From Anoplopoma fimbria (lineage: Eukaryota; Chordata; Actinopteri; Perciformes; Anoplopomatidae): DNA of 64,000 nt. Shown here piece after piece: positions 1 to 16,040 of the stretch. Location of the stretch: assembly GCF_027596085.1 (NCBI RefSeq), contig NC_072469.1:13041914-13105913 (forward strand). Reading direction: 5' to 3'. Below the pieces are notes generated by a model. That model did no database searches. It had not been told where the DNA came from and saw only the letters and a list, made by a program, of their open reading frames with translations. Position 1 is the first letter of the stretch. Each line of letters opens with the position of its first letter. Both the position numbers and the translations under genes were made by a program.

Positions 1-28
1 ACACACACACACACACACACACACACAG
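1..28. repeat. (AC)n microsatellite cut by the window edge
   Basis: About 14 AC units at the very start; its true length is unknown. Confidence 0.95.
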
Positions 29-2074
29 AGATCCAGGCAGCAGTCATCAGCCCGTCTGGGAGTTCAGCTGACCAGCAGCCACCAGGGGACTTTCATGAGT
101 CATGCTGTGTCATGCTGTGTCATCTTCCAACTATAAGTAGTATAGTATTTAGGGCACCAGCAGCAGCCAACCTCCCTCTGCTCACCGTGTTAATCCCTCT
201 CCTCTCCATCTCCATCTTTACACTCCCCCTTTTATCGTCTACGGCATACTTTACATCTCTACCCCGTACCAAGCATCCCTCTCTTTTTTGTCTGAAATCA
301 GTCAGCTTCCTCAAACAGATGCAGCCCAAAGTCAAATATGACTCAACGGCCCCCTCTGCTGGAGTATCTTCTAATTACAACAAGTGAGCAGGTACCAGGT
401 AAACTTAATTCTGTTTGTACTTACCATCCATGGATGGCTTTTATTAGTTTAAGTTTCATGGTTATCTTAGTGCTTGGGGAAAGCTCTATGTTGGTCTAAC
501 ATCACGATGACCTAAAGCATAGAGTCAGAATGGTTTTACCAGAACTGGACCGACTTGCACAGAGCCCTGATCCCAACCCCGTCCCACACCTCTGTGGTGA
601 ACTGGAAGGACTGTGAGCCAGGTCTTACCTCCAGGACTTCACAGACATAAGATGATCACCTGATACAGTGGTGTTGTGCTTTGTTGCACGACATCTCTGT
701 CACAGTTCCAATGTGAAATGGTAGCGTAACATCCTACAGAGAGAGAGCGTTTTGCAGGAGCGCCTGACTGCTTTTTTGTTGCGCAAATAGATATCAGAGT
801 GTTTTTAGCAGTAAGCTCTGTCTATTTTTATCCATTATTGTTAGGCAACCACTAAATGCAGCCAATGTTAGCCACAACAGAAACCACAAACTGTACGCTA
901 CCTAATAGTACAGTTTAACTTAATGAATATAACTTTTTAATATCATTTTTATCATTATTAAGTCCACACTAATCCTGCTGTTTTCTGATCAGGTCATGGT
1001 AACTTCAGTTGGTTAAGTCATATAGCTATGTGTAGAATATTTTTTTTACTTTGGTGAACAATGTGAGGGCATTTGGCCTTGGCGGAGGTCTGCGCTCTCT
1101 AGGAGTGCCCTCCTAGTAAAATATTAAAATCATGTCAACTGTTGATAAATGCAGCCATTCACTTCACAAAATAATTCTAATCTTCTAAAGACATGTTATC
1201 CTGTAAATAACACAATGAACCAGCCATTCAATAAATCAGACAGTCTTCCAGTTAGTGAGTTAATCATTCAGCCAAAGTCCTCCAGACTCTACATACAGTG
1301 AGCAATAGATGGTTTCTGAGGCAGGAACATAAATAAACTAGACGTGGGCGTACATATGACGTGGCTGACTGCCAGTGTATCAGCAGGCTAACTGAGCCCC
1401 GGTGCTGAGACCAGGGTGTGTCGCAGGAGGACTGCTGCCTCCAACCACAAAACCATGCTGGTCAGAAACACTGCCCCAGTTTCCATATTTAACCCCACAT
1501 CATCTGTGTATGTTTAGTACACACTGTGCCAGCTGCAGACTGAGCCGGGTAGTCCATGCCACCCAGTCCACCAGCTGATATGGTTTAAAACACAGTACAG
1601 ACCTGTCACAGCCGTTGTGGAGCTATAGGAGTCTATTCCTTCTGCTGCTTCAGCTTCCATTTCTACAGCAAAGTCGCCACAGGACCACGGGAGCAGAACC
1701 TTTTTTATAAGCCTTTTGTTTTGACCCTAGCAAGGTGCCATAGTTTGAGCCCAGCTCGTTTTCCCAATTCCCGCTCCCAAGTTTGGTGTGTCCACTCGGA
1801 AATAATCTGGATTCAACAAAGGAAGGAAATCCATGGAAGAGGCAGTTTCTATTGTGTCGAGTGCCAGGGTGTGTGAATGTTACGTGTTGATAAGTCATGT
1901 GTGTCTGAGGGTGTGACGGCCTCTCTGTTGGCCCTTTCAGGAACAGCATAAAGGCTAACGTATTTTATTAGATTTATTATAAAAATATATGTGGTGTTTT
2001 CATTATAGCCCAGACATTGGATGTCTGAGGCCTAAACTGATATTTCTATGACTGAGTTAAAAAATATATATATA
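29..2074. other. No gene seen
   Basis: Ordinary AT-rich noncoding sequence with short open frames in several registers and none with recognisable protein similarity. Confidence 0.6.
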
Positions 2075-3375
2075 CAGTGCTGTGAAAAAGTATTTGCCCC
2101 CTTCCTGATTTTTTTTTTTTTTGCATATTCTTCACACTTAAATGTTTCAGATCATCAAACAAATTTTAATATTAGACAAAGATAACCCGAGTAAATACAA
2201 AAGGCAGTTTTTAAATGATGATTTCATTTATTTAGGGAAAAAAGCTATCCAAACCTACCTGGCCTTATGTGAAAAAGTAATTGCCCCCTAAACCTAATTG
2301 GTTGTGCCACCCTTTGCGGCAACAACTGCAATCAAGCGTTTGCGATAACTGGCAATGAGTCTTTCACATCGCTGTGGAGGAATTTTGGCTCACTCGTCTT
2401 TGCAGATGCTTTAATTCAGCCACATTGGATGGTTTTTGAGCATAAACGGCTTGTTTAAGGTCATGCCACAGCATCTCAATCGGATTTAAGTCCGGACTTT
2501 GACTAGGCCACTCCAAAACCTTTGAGCCATTCAGAGGTGGACTTGCTGGTGTGTTTCGGATCATTGTCCTGCTGCATAACCCAAGTGCGCTTGAGCTTGA
2601 GGTCACAAACTGATGGCCGGACATTCTCCTTCATGATTTTCTGGTAGAGAGCAGAATTCATGGTTCCATCAATTATGGCAAGTCGTCCAGGTCCTGAAAA
2701 CTGACCTTAACTGAGGCAAGTAAGGCCTGCAGTTCTTTAGATGTTGTTCTGGGGTCTTTTATGACCTCCTGGATGAGTCGTCGATGGGCTCTTGGAGTAA
2801 TTTTGGTAGGCCGGCCACTCCTGGTAAGGTTCACCACTGTTCCAAGTCTTCTCCATTTGTGGATAATGGCTCTCAACGTGGTTCGGGTTACAAAGCCTTA
2901 GAAATGGCTTTGTAACCCTTTCCAGACTGATACATGTCAATTACTTTGTTTCTCATCTGTTCTTGAATTACTTTAGATCGCGGCATGATGTGTTGCTTTT
3001 TGAGATCTTTTAGCCTACTTCACTTGTCAGACAGGTTCTATTTAAGTGACTTCTTGATTCAACAGGTCTGGCAGTAATCAAGCCTGGGTGTGGCTAGTGA
3101 AATTGAACTCAGCTTTCCAAAAAATGTGGTTAATCACAGTTCATTCATGATTTATCAAGGGGGGGCAATTACTTTTTCACATAGGGCCAGGCAGGTTTGG
3201 ATAGCTATTTTCCCCTTAATAAATGAAATCATCATTTAAAAACTGCATTTTGTATTTACTCGGGTTATCTTTGTCTAATATTAAAATTTGTTTGATGATC
3301 TGAAACATTTAAGTGTGACAAATATGCAAAAAAATAAGAAACCAGGAAGGGGGCAAATACTTTTTCACAGCACTG
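2075..3375 (-). mobile_element. Tc1/mariner-like transposon, complete ends, degenerate transposase
   Basis: A 1301-bp element flanked by TA. Both ends carry inverted repeats of about 210 bp starting CAGTGCTGTGAAAAAGTATT. Inside, on the minus strand, is a Tc1-type transposase in pieces: a start near 2987 (MPRSKVIQEQ), a paired-type HTH region around 2673-2940 (SGRPTKITPRAHR) and a C-terminal piece at 2364-2624 with the [13 protein letters not shown] motif. Frames are broken by stops, and the middle third with part of the catalytic core is missing. Nonautonomous now, though its ends look intact. Confidence 0.93.
2370..2987 (-). pseudogene. Broken Tc1-type transposase
   Basis: Coding remnants in the transposon at 2075-3375. 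The N-terminal helix-turn-helix part stops early (codon after KAISKAL) and resumes in other frames. The C-terminal part keeps the PDLNPIE motif that carries the last catalytic acidic residue. At about 620 bp it is well short of the roughly 1 kb of an intact Tc1 transposase. Confidence 0.88.
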
Positions 3376-3894
3376 TATATCCTTTTTTTGCCAACTCATA
3401 AAAGGTTGAAGCAAGTTTATTTTTGTGGGCTAAATTAATAAGAAAATAATTCCCTTCTTCCAAAGCAGAAAACCTTTAAAAAGTATCTGCACTGCAATGA
3501 CTGTACATAAACCACTGCCTACTCAGAGGGACTCTGGTGGATATTCATCATTTGGGTTTTGCATAGGATGACTTGCATTGCAATTTTTTGTCTTTACTTT
3601 TTATCACTGTGGCAACCTAAGGGCATTTTGTTATTATTATTATTATTATCTGCCTTTCTGCCCCGCCTGTTTGGTACCGTCACTGTCCGTCTAAAAAAGA
3701 CCTCACTTGTATTTGTAATTTGTGAAAAAATAGGGGGTGTTCCATAAGCTTCACCTTGGCTGGACACCAACTTTCTCCTATAGCGTCTGTCAGGGTGATG
3801 CGTGACGTAACACTCAAGACCTAATCCCAAAAATCACTCCTGGTGTCCCTTTTATATACCAAAACACATCTAATGTTGTGCATGATTAATCCCC

Positions 3895-4275
3895 ATGAAG
3901 GTCGGGGGGGTAAGGAGGAGCCTTGGAGCTTGTTGCTCAAGGACACTTCAGCTGTGAGGATCCTCCCTGATGTTTTATTTTTTTTCAACAGAGAGAAAAA
4001 ATCTGCATGACCTGGATCTGAACTAAACTTCCTTGAAGAACAATCTGGGTTGTAATGATAAGATCTTTTATGATTCATAAATCATTAACCCATAATCATT
4101 TCTCAGGAAAACTTGATTCTTATAAGGCTGGCGAGGATCAAAGGGGTCGACCTGTGACCCAACATTTGCTGCTACGGTTTGAAACCCGATCCAGATGGCT
4201 GCTGGGATATCTAGAGTGCTCCAAACTGTGCCTCCGAGCAAGGCACTGCAGCTACAACTGTTCCAGCCAACTACA
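3895..4275. mobile_element. SINE/LINE-like remnants
   Basis: GCTCAAGGACACTTCAG at 3946 and CCGAGCAAGGCACTGCAGC near 4234 resemble the body of fish tRNA-derived SINEs. GGTTTGAAACCC near 4178 resembles a B box. The pieces are diverged and not in a single clean element. Confidence 0.35.
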
Positions 4276-4347
4276 ATCATCTCAGACATGAAAAGACAAA
4301 TTCCTCTTTGCTGGTGAAGAATGGCTAATAAAGTCTGGGAAAAGGGA

Positions 4348-4358
4348 GTGTGTGTGTG

Positions 4359-4429
<71 letters not shown>
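4348..4429. repeat. (TG)n microsatellite
   Basis: About 40 units with early GA interruptions. Confidence 0.97.
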
Positions 4430-4430
<1 letters not shown>

Positions 4431-6203
4431 ATCACTAAGCCTAAAGAGCTGCATGATCAACGTCATTCCGAAAGTGATATTCGTATGCTGTATGGAGATT
4501 GTGACAGATTAGGTTTTAACCAAACCTTACTGCCTCCAGCTACGACAACTCTATTACTTAAAGGGTTTTGGTTTTTGAGTTCACTGTCTAATGACAATGT
4601 GGCTGTGAAAACAACTGCAGGGGGGTTTAGCATCCCTACATTACCACCATGTGTTAGGGATCACACAATACCAGAAATTCAGGAGCCAATATTAGTGAAA
4701 TACATAAAAATAAATAAATCCTATGTGTTTCAGCATACACTCCTTTATTTACGTTTACATACTGTTTTTGTGCAAATTTATTATTAATCTCTGATCATTT
4801 TTCCTCTAGCTTTTCTCACATCTCTTTTGAAAACTGAAAAATAAACACAAGGTAGAGAGCTTCAAAAGTGTTCTTGTTACTCAAAATACTATATGCAAGA
4901 AATTGGGTGTTTTTTTTAAACACAATTAAAGAGAAGATGAATAAATTTGTTATGTGAAGACGGAACATTTTATGTTCACAATAATTTGAGTATTGGCACC
5001 ATCCTCCACAATATCTGTTATTTTAATAAAAATAAAGCTATACAAAGCACTCCACGTGGACACAAAAATGTACTGTGTCAGGTGTTATTAGGAGCGTAGT
5101 GTGTAGTGTGTATTAAAGTAGACAGCCTCAACATGGTGTGGAAAAACAAAGTGTTCAGAGGCCTGGGCCTGGAGCCACTGTGTGCAAAGCTCGCCTCTGA
5201 TGTCACTTTCTAAGAGAGGTGGGACACTTCCTCCAACTGCTCAACTTACTCGGTTACCATGCCAGCGTGTGTGTGTGTGTGAGAGAGCTAGATCGTACCG
5301 CTGCTTGAATGCCTTTCTTATTCCTCAATTATGCAAGTAGAGTTTCCTGTCCACTGCTATGCTTCTACAGACCCAGGATCTGTCTTTAAATGCAAATGTG
5401 GAAGATGGTAGACTGCACTTCTGTCTTTTGTTCCAGCTGATCCACAGAGACAGCTGACAAGGGACTTTTAGCCAGGGCTCTCGCTCTCTCTCTCTCTCTC
5501 CCCTTACCCACACACAAACACACACCAAACTCACACACAGGGCCCGCTTATACACAAAATTATGGATTCAATTACAAACTGGAGCCTTTTGTCTCTATCA
5601 GTTAGATGGAACAGCACCCTCATTCTAACCTTATTAAAAGTATTTACACCGGAATTTCTGTATATCTTTTCAGAGGAAGGAAAAAACCTGAAGTGTTTGG
5701 TATCATATAACAATATTGAATGAAATAAGAGATATTATTACTATGTTAAAATGAAAAGTATGTGCTGACTCCTTGATAACACATTCATCTGATGAACTAA
5801 CTGGTCTAATAATCACGGGGTGAATCAGTGCTTTCAAAATCCCATTAACTCAAGAGAGAAAACAGCCGCCATGAATCAAAGACTTAACTGCTGTTATACC
5901 ATCATTTCACAGTATTTATGCATTTTACAAGTTTATAAATTTATAGCTAAAAATATATATATTAAAAAGAGGCCAATTTGGATGTCATCCTATAGGTAGC
6001 TCTGAAAGAAAATGGGTCATATCAGACTATGAGCTGTGCAAGGCAGACGGTTTTCTCATCACTTCACACAAAATGCTTCAAATGTAAAATCCCTGGAACT
6101 AAATCCGATCAGATGTTGCCAAAAAGTGAGTTTTGCTAGCAATGATATGTGCGGCTCTGGGCAGAAAAACATGAATGTGCAAGCAAAGCGGTGACAGTTA
6201 GAA
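4430..6203. other. No gene seen
   Basis: Noncoding, AT-rich, with a short (GT) tract near 5270 and a pyrimidine-rich (CT) stretch near 5480-5500. Confidence 0.6.
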
Positions 6204-6430
6204 TAGAGCTGCAATAAGTTGATCAATTGACTCACAGGATAGTTAATAGGCAACTATTTTGATACTTGAATAATTGTTTTGGTAATTTTTCAAGCAAAAC
6301 TGCCAAATATTTGCGGGTTCCAGCTTCTCATACATGAGGAAAATATGTTTTTCTTTGTTTTACATGATAGTAACTGAGCAAATAATCTGCAGATTCGTCA
6401 TTACTGAAATAATTATTAGTTGCAGTCCTA
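6204..6430. mobile_element. hAT-like nonautonomous repeat (remnant)
   Basis: Starts TAGAGCTGCAA and ends TTGCAGTCCTA, an imperfect terminal inverted repeat, around AT-rich sequence with ATAATT motifs. This resembles short hAT-type elements common in fish. Related fragments seem present near 17505-17525 and 47205-47260. Class assignment is by resemblance. Confidence 0.5.
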
Positions 6431-6818
6431 AACTAGAGCTAGTTTAGCTAGCAGTTAGAGTTTGGGATTGTGTTTTAGTCTGGACTGGTGACAGCTGAGA
6501 CCTTTGAGTGGGTCTTATCAGACGACGCGTCCTTCCCCGCCCCTATCACATGACCACTTTATGGAAGAACCAAACAGCAGCCCTTGACCAGTGGTTAATT
6601 ACAGACAAAAGAAACTGTAAACGAACAAAAGCATAAATGCTGATCTCCAGTAGGACAGGGATTTCCAGCCAACTGGCAGTGCTAAGAGTGTGAGAACAAA
6701 CAACAGAAACGAGTGAAACCGGTGTTGACCAAATTTGTTGAACCATAATGTTTGAAGCTGCAGTAACCCAGTAGCAGCGTAGTAGTATTGCAGTATCATT
6801 GTCAGTGGCTGTAAATAA

Positions 6819-6822
<4 letters not shown>

Positions 6823-6854
<32 letters not shown>
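6823..6854. repeat. Poly(T), 32 bases
   Basis: Uninterrupted T run. On the minus strand it could be an old retroposon poly(A) tail, but I see no element attached. Confidence 0.95.
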
Positions 6855-6858
<4 letters not shown>

Positions 6859-7224
6859 GTTATTTCCTCCCCCAATAAATCCATTTGTTCGCATAAAACG
6901 GTGCGCGTGAGAAATATAGTATTTTTTGCAACTAGAAACAAACGGCAGAGTAGATAATCTATAACGTAAACAGTCATGGGAAACATGTTTTCAGGGGTAT
7001 GGACCGAGATTATTTCTGACTAAAACGCTTGTTTGCACGGACATTTTAAAGCAAAAACGGCTTGTTAGACGGAAAACGTATCAGTGTGGATGCAGCCTTA
7101 ATATAGTCATGCTTCAGTCCCAGCTCCCTCTGTAAACCTCCGGGTCACACCCTAATCAATACCCACACCTGAGGGGATCTACTTCAAAGGCAGTGCTGTC
7201 TCTGTGTGTGTCTATAAATAAATA

Positions 7225-7262
7225 ATAATAAATAATTTCCCCATTGTGGGACTAATAAAGGC

Positions 7263-7306
<44 letters not shown>
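7225..7306 (+). mobile_element. Non-LTR retrotransposon 3' tail with (TTA)n
   Basis: TTCCCCATTGTGGGACTAAT followed by AAAGG and about 15 ATT units is a typical 3' end of a fish non-LTR element with its simple-repeat tail. The same signature occurs near 63234. Only the tail is present. Confidence 0.55.
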
Positions 7307-9266
<1,960 letters not shown>

Positions 9267-9348
9267 TGTGAGAAGCTGGTGGTAAGTTCACCATCCGGCT
9301 CTGCAGGCTACTTAGACGATGAGAGACGAGACGTTTCAGAGAGTGAGA

Positions 9349-9562
<214 letters not shown>

Positions 9563-9694
9563 ATGTTGTAATTAGTCTCAGGAGGATCACTGTACAGGTG
9601 CAGTTCAGGGATCCTCCGCCGCATACTATGTTAAGGCACTGGATTGTGCTAGTTCATGTGTGTCTCTGTGTGCATGAATCTAGCATGCAAACAG

Positions 9695-9748
9695 AGCATT
9701 CACATATCAATGTAGACACATGTGTGTCTACATTGATATGTGAATGCT
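9695..9748. repeat. Perfect inverted repeat, 26-bp arms
   Basis: AGCATTCACATATCAATGTA plus GACACA, two bases, then the exact complement; almost no loop. It is close to a giant palindrome and could extrude as a cruciform. Confidence 0.95.
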
Positions 9749-10458
9749 GAATAGCTGTAGTTGGAGGCTTTACTTTCACTTTAAATGCAATAATCTTTTC
9801 CGAAATTCAGCTCCAGGGCCAAAGTTCCTGCTGTCAAAACGTCCCTGCTAGGACTTTCCAATGGTCCAGCAGTGTTCATTTTATCATAGAAAACTATGAT
9901 GGAACTTATTTTCCAATGGCTTTCTTTCCAGGATAAAAATGTAAAGTAGCCTGAGAAAACAAAAGCTAAAACTTAAACAATTCTTGTCAATGAATAACAA
10001 AATAAACACTTCTGTGTAAATACAATAAATGATTGTAACAAACACAAACACAACACCGGGACTCATATCTCCAACTATGACTTGTGCTTCCACCATTGTT
10101 TTCCACAAAAAGCGGACCGGATCATGCGAAAGGTAAAGAAAAATGTTTTATTTCTCTATAGGGTGCTATACAATATGTTGTCAGACACTCAGTGGCAAAA
10201 AAAAACCTACTACAGTGTGAACGTTCATTAGCCGAACAAACCAGCATACTGAATTTTGCTCGGAGGAGCGGCTTGTTACTGCAAAGAGAATAGCTGGTCC
10301 ACCTTAAAGGTAAGCCCAGCTTAAGTGAGCCAGGGCCAAAGCTCTGGCTCACTTTGGGGCTAACCCCCTTCAATTCAATCAGCAGGTAGCAAGCAAGACG
10401 CTGGAACTTAGCTTGGGACTTAAGGAGTTGAAAAATATACTCACCTAGTTCCTAAACT

Positions 10459-10584
<126 letters not shown>

Positions 10585-11818
10585 CACACACACACAGTTA
10601 CTCACACACACACCTAACCAGTTACTGTTTACATCACACTCGTGACACACGCTCTCTTTCTCGACCGCACTCTCCCTAAACCCGTAGCTAACGTTACGGG
10701 CTGTTGGGTTTGACAAAAGCTGATTCAACTGTATTGCATACATTCAAATCCGTGTAAGCTCGTACAATGTATGAAATCAATAACTAACGTTGCTCTCAGA
10801 TTTCCTATATTTTCTTGAACAACACACACAAATACGTACAAGGATGAATGTGGTGGTTGACTGATCCACTGATGAGATATTCATACTGAATAAAAAGAGG
10901 TCAGAGCAGAGAGGACGCACATTTTTGGCAGCTTTGTCACATAAAGTGATGCAAGCCTTGCTCAAGGGTGTGACATTTCAAGAGTTGGAATTATGCTCTT
11001 AGGGGTAATTAAACAGGACGTTTAATAAAGGGTCAAACAGTGCGTCATCTGCATATTGTCAGACTTTTTGTCACAATTTCTGTGGAAACATTTGATGCCT
11101 CCTATTTAGGAATGATAGACAAAATAGGTTAAAAATAAAGTCATGGCCTGACAGGGTTCTGACCCTCTGAACACGTTTACTTTGTCTTACTGGGCTGGTC
11201 GATGTCCCTGCTGTGGTGCACAGCAGTAAAGGATGTACTGCTCCGACCCGCAAGCCTTGATAATGACCTAATTCACAGATACACACAGGTCGGACTGCAG
11301 CTGTAACCCCGATGCCAAGGGCTTCATAACATTTTCAATACAATTACAACACAATTGATCTTACTTGAAAAGTCAGCCACAATGCTCTATAGGTTGATAA
11401 AAATGAGTGACTTTTGAACTCAAGTTTATGGTTATCAAACACATAGAGCCGTTAGCTCACAGTATGAAATGATCAATATATTTTCAATATCCACTATCCA
11501 GTTCAAGGTTAGTTAGGGGTTGAGGTTATGAATCCTGATTAAGTCATGGAGGTTATCTCAGTTTGGGCATGAAGACCACAATGATTTAAAGGGAAGCTTG
11601 CTTTACAAACTAGGGCATGGAGTTTGAAAGATGTAAGCATTTACCAGGCAGGCGTTATGGGTTATTAAGGGACATGTTTTAAGCATGACCAATACTAGAG
11701 TATAAAAATAAGTACATGCTACACTAAATCTCCTTCTTTGTAATCCATAGAGAGCTGAAGGGATGAGGAATTATTGTAGTCCAAACCGGAAGTTAGCATC
11801 GCATTGGTTCTCTCGACA

Positions 11819-11849
11819 AAAACCCAATGGGATTTTCCCATTGGGTTTT
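11819..11849. repeat. Inverted repeat, 14-bp perfect arms, 3-base loop
   Basis: AAAACCCAATGGGA, TTT, and the exact complement. Confidence 0.9.
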
Positions 11850-12051
11850 GGATAATTGAAAAGAATAAGTTCTGTGGAAAACAAACTTCATGACACCAGC
11901 CCTGAATTAAAGATGAAGCTTAATGTCACTGACAACCTCTGTAGTCTCATTTAACCACTTGTTAGCAAACGTCTAACGTAAAACCTTCAAAATTCACAAT
12001 GTATTTTATGTCATAGAATGAAACAACGAAATCTGTTAAGCTTGTGATTAC

Positions 12052-12161
12052 CGCAGACCGTATTTAAAGCATTTTACCAAAAGCCCATTCAAAAAACCCT
12101 TCACTTCGCAGACCGTATTTAAAGCATTTTACCAAAAGCCCATTCAAAAAACCCTTCACTT
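12052..12161. repeat. Exact 55-bp tandem duplication
   Basis: 12052-12106 and 12107-12161 are identical, each starting CGCAGACCGTATTTAAAGC. The absence of any difference points to a recent duplication or an assembly artefact. Confidence 0.95.
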
Positions 12162-14821
12162 CGATATAACAGAACCGGAAGAGAAAAATGCGGACTCATT
12201 TCCGGGTTTTTAGGACGTATTCCTGTGGAGCACTCTATTAGGATCAGTTTTTACTACATATCAGTAGTTTATAGTGTTTTTCTTTTTTTTTTAAGGTTCA
12301 TGATGATTGTTGTTACAATTTCATACTTACAGTTACTTAAGAATGTGTTTGGTCATGTCTTGACAATACCTGATCCATTTTTATGAGGTCAGTATCAGTG
12401 CAAATATGAGGAAGATATAAGAGGAATACGATTTTTTATATGTGCGAGTCACTGGGCAGATTGATGAACCAAGTGATGAGTCAATAAATCACTTGTCGAG
12501 TCAGTGAAATGAAACACAAAACTGTATCAAAGACTCAAACTGGTTAAATGCATCTGAATAAATGTCCAAATACAGAGTTCGGATAAGTCGCTCATGTTGT
12601 AACACTGTGGCGTCTAAGATATTAGAGACACTGACATAGACTGCGAACTAATGGGCTCATTATGTGTTCATAATGGGTTTGGGCTGCTGCACAGCAATCA
12701 CAATGCAAACACACACTTTGACAAATTGAACTCGCAATTTCCACTTTGAGACGAGGCTGATGTGACTTGGACCGAAATAGTCTGATGACGCAAGAGTACA
12801 CGCTGTCCTGGAAGTGTGTGTGTGTGCTCATTCACTGGGTATATGTGAATTTTACATATTCTTATGAATGCGTGTTAGACAGAGCGTGGGTCATAATAAT
12901 TTGTACGTACAAGTCATAAATAGTTGTATAGAAACTGCTGACAGGCCATTCTGAGGCAGCTTTAGGCCTTTATAACAGAAGGAGTGAGTGCATGCATGTG
13001 TAAGATCATTATGTAATAGCTCTTATGCATGACATCCCACATAAAGTACATAATGAATAGTGTGCCATATGCAGATTAATTTTGCAGAGGCTGTGTCAGT
13101 CTGTAAGGGCTTTCCCGTGTAACTCTCAGAAGTACTCACAATGTTTGCTGTCACTGTAACCATGGGATGTGTGTGTGCGTGTGTGTGTGTGTGTGAGAAA
13201 AGTACACAGAGCTGTGCTTTCCTAATCAGTGGCGAGGCAAAATCACAACATATTCCAATTTCCAATGTCAACTAGATGGCTGCCGAGTAGAGGAGAGGAG
13301 GACAGAACAGAGGATGGCCCTATTGATCTTCTGATGGGAGGAAATCGATGGGGTTAAGGAGGAGGGGAAGGGGGTTAACAGAGGGAAGGAGAGAGGCCTG
13401 GGTGAGGACGCACAAGAACAAAGGAGAGAGAGGGATAAAAGAAAAAAAACAATACATGACAGAAAACAGATAAGAGTCCACATTATTGGCTCCAATCTTC
13501 AAATTACCTCTCTTAGTTAGCGTGCTGGCTAGCTAGCTCACCTCATGGCACATTTCACACTGTATGCATTTGACAAATGAATGCATTTATTTGGCAAATT
13601 AATGGATAACGTCTGCTTATGATATGGTAAACACAGCCTGAGCAGATAACCCCATTTATTTCCATTTTAGTCACATTTTATTAATTCCTACGAATATCAG
13701 AAATCCCTCCGTTACAGTCTAAAATGCTGGACCGGGTATCGACGGGTACGGGAGTCTATGCATGTCTTTGATATCTATTTATCATATTATTTATCAGCTC
13801 ATTGACGCTACACAGAAACAAAAACAACACGTGTCACTTGCTACCCGATCCATACATCCTGCATGATCGGTACTGCACATATGCAAACTAGCACTACACA
13901 CCTGCGGTTAAACGTTAGCTGTTAGCAGCCAGTGGGCAGCTCAGTCCCGCTTGGCTAAATAAGGAAGATAACAACTAAGTTTAACAAAGGTAAATGAATA
14001 CATTATTATGATGTGTTCAAATGTAATCTTGTCGAATTGAGTTTTGGGACGAGAAACTTGAATAAATCCAGTTGTTTGTCAGGAGATGTTTTCACAGCAT
14101 TACCAAAGAGATATTAGAAATGGAATGAAGACCTGTTTATCTTCCTAGCACTAGCTCTAATTAGTTTATAATACATCATTAAAACTACTAATGCCACAAA
14201 AAAAAAAAAAATTGGACTCAAAGTGTTATTTCCTTATCATTTGATTTGAAATGTAAGGTCGGTTGAAATTTTTTTTTCAGAAGATTCTTGTCCGTTGGTG
14301 GAAAGAGTTAGTCTTGAGACTTGCTGTCAATTATAGTAAATTGGAATCGCCATGCTAAACTTTTATAAAAAATGGAATGGACAAGCAATTAGTAAATCTG
14401 TAGTCATCAAATAGTTTTGTACAATATTCCACTACAAACTGCAGCATGGCTCTCATACACTGTCGACAGTTTGGGATTGCTCAGCTCTATGATTATTAAT
14501 TACTGAACTTGGTAGTGTTGCATCACTTCCTCTTTTCAGGGACAGTGCAGTTCAGACAAACTTGGCCGACACTTTCAATTCTTCAAATTACTTTCAGGAA
14601 GTATGTTTACTCACGGCAAATGCATCCAGTTCAAATCTCCTTTTTTGCACTAAAATGTCTCCATACAATTACACTTCAGAGTTTACGTTCTATCATGTTA
14701 ACACAATGCTTACATCTAGAGTACGTTTCAAACATATATGGTGTAGTTGCACATGTCTGTGCCCTCCTGATTTGAATTCATTCACAGAGCTCCACTTTAG
14801 GTCAAGTTTAAATGCAGCCTA

Positions 14822-14823
<2 letters not shown>

Positions 14824-14906
<83 letters not shown>
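14824..14906. repeat. (GT)n microsatellite
   Basis: About 41 units. Confidence 0.97.
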
Positions 14907-14908
<2 letters not shown>

Positions 14909-15191
14909 TGCTGCTCGCACATCCATACAGGGCCTTGATGGGACTCACAGAGGGCCTGTTTGAGGTTGAGTGAAAAGGCTAGTGTTTAACCATGTGTGTG
15001 TGACAGAGCTGATTTCTGGCACACAGGTCAAGTTAGTATGATTCAACACTTGCTGCAGCGCATTAGTGTGCAAGTTAGTGAGCAGCGAGACAGACAGACA
15101 GACAGACAGAGTTGTCCTCCCCTCCCTTTGGAAAGGACACGCAGCAGAGCAGTGGCTGAATGAATCCCCTGTATGTCCCTGTGGTTTTGCC

Positions 15192-15584
<393 letters not shown>

Positions 15585-15767
15585 CACTGCAACTTGGTCT
15601 GCTGGGACAACGATATAGTGGATTCTATGACCTTTAAATTCCGCACATTCCTTACTATTGGTATACAGATATTTGGGAACCTTTCCATTTTTCACAAGTT
15701 CCGACATCATTCCTACTTCCTATAATATTACAAGAAAAAAGAAAATGTATACATATAAATATAAAAT

Positions 15768-16040
15768 AAAATGTGTTTATCCCTGAATCAGCTGAGCTTC
15801 GTTAGCTGCTCTTCTTCAATAAAACCAGTATAATAATACTGCAGGGAGGAAGAGTAAGCAGCAAAAATAACAGGGGCTTTTATTGTGAAATATTTATGGG
15901 AAAATGTGTTTACATCGAATGAGTGAAGCTTTGCTTGAGACTATTCTTGAATAAAACAAGTCTACTAATACTACAGGGAGGAGTGGGTAGTAAAAATAAC
16001 AGTGGGCTTTTATCATGAAACATTTATAGGAAATGAAAAG
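15768..16040. repeat. Diverged ~133-bp tandem duplication
   Basis: Units start AAAATGTGTTTA at 15768 and 15901 and share ATAATACTGCAGGGAGG / CTAATACTACAGGGAGG and GGGCTTTTAT. The opening of a third unit is visible at 16030. Divergence shows it is old. Confidence 0.8.
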
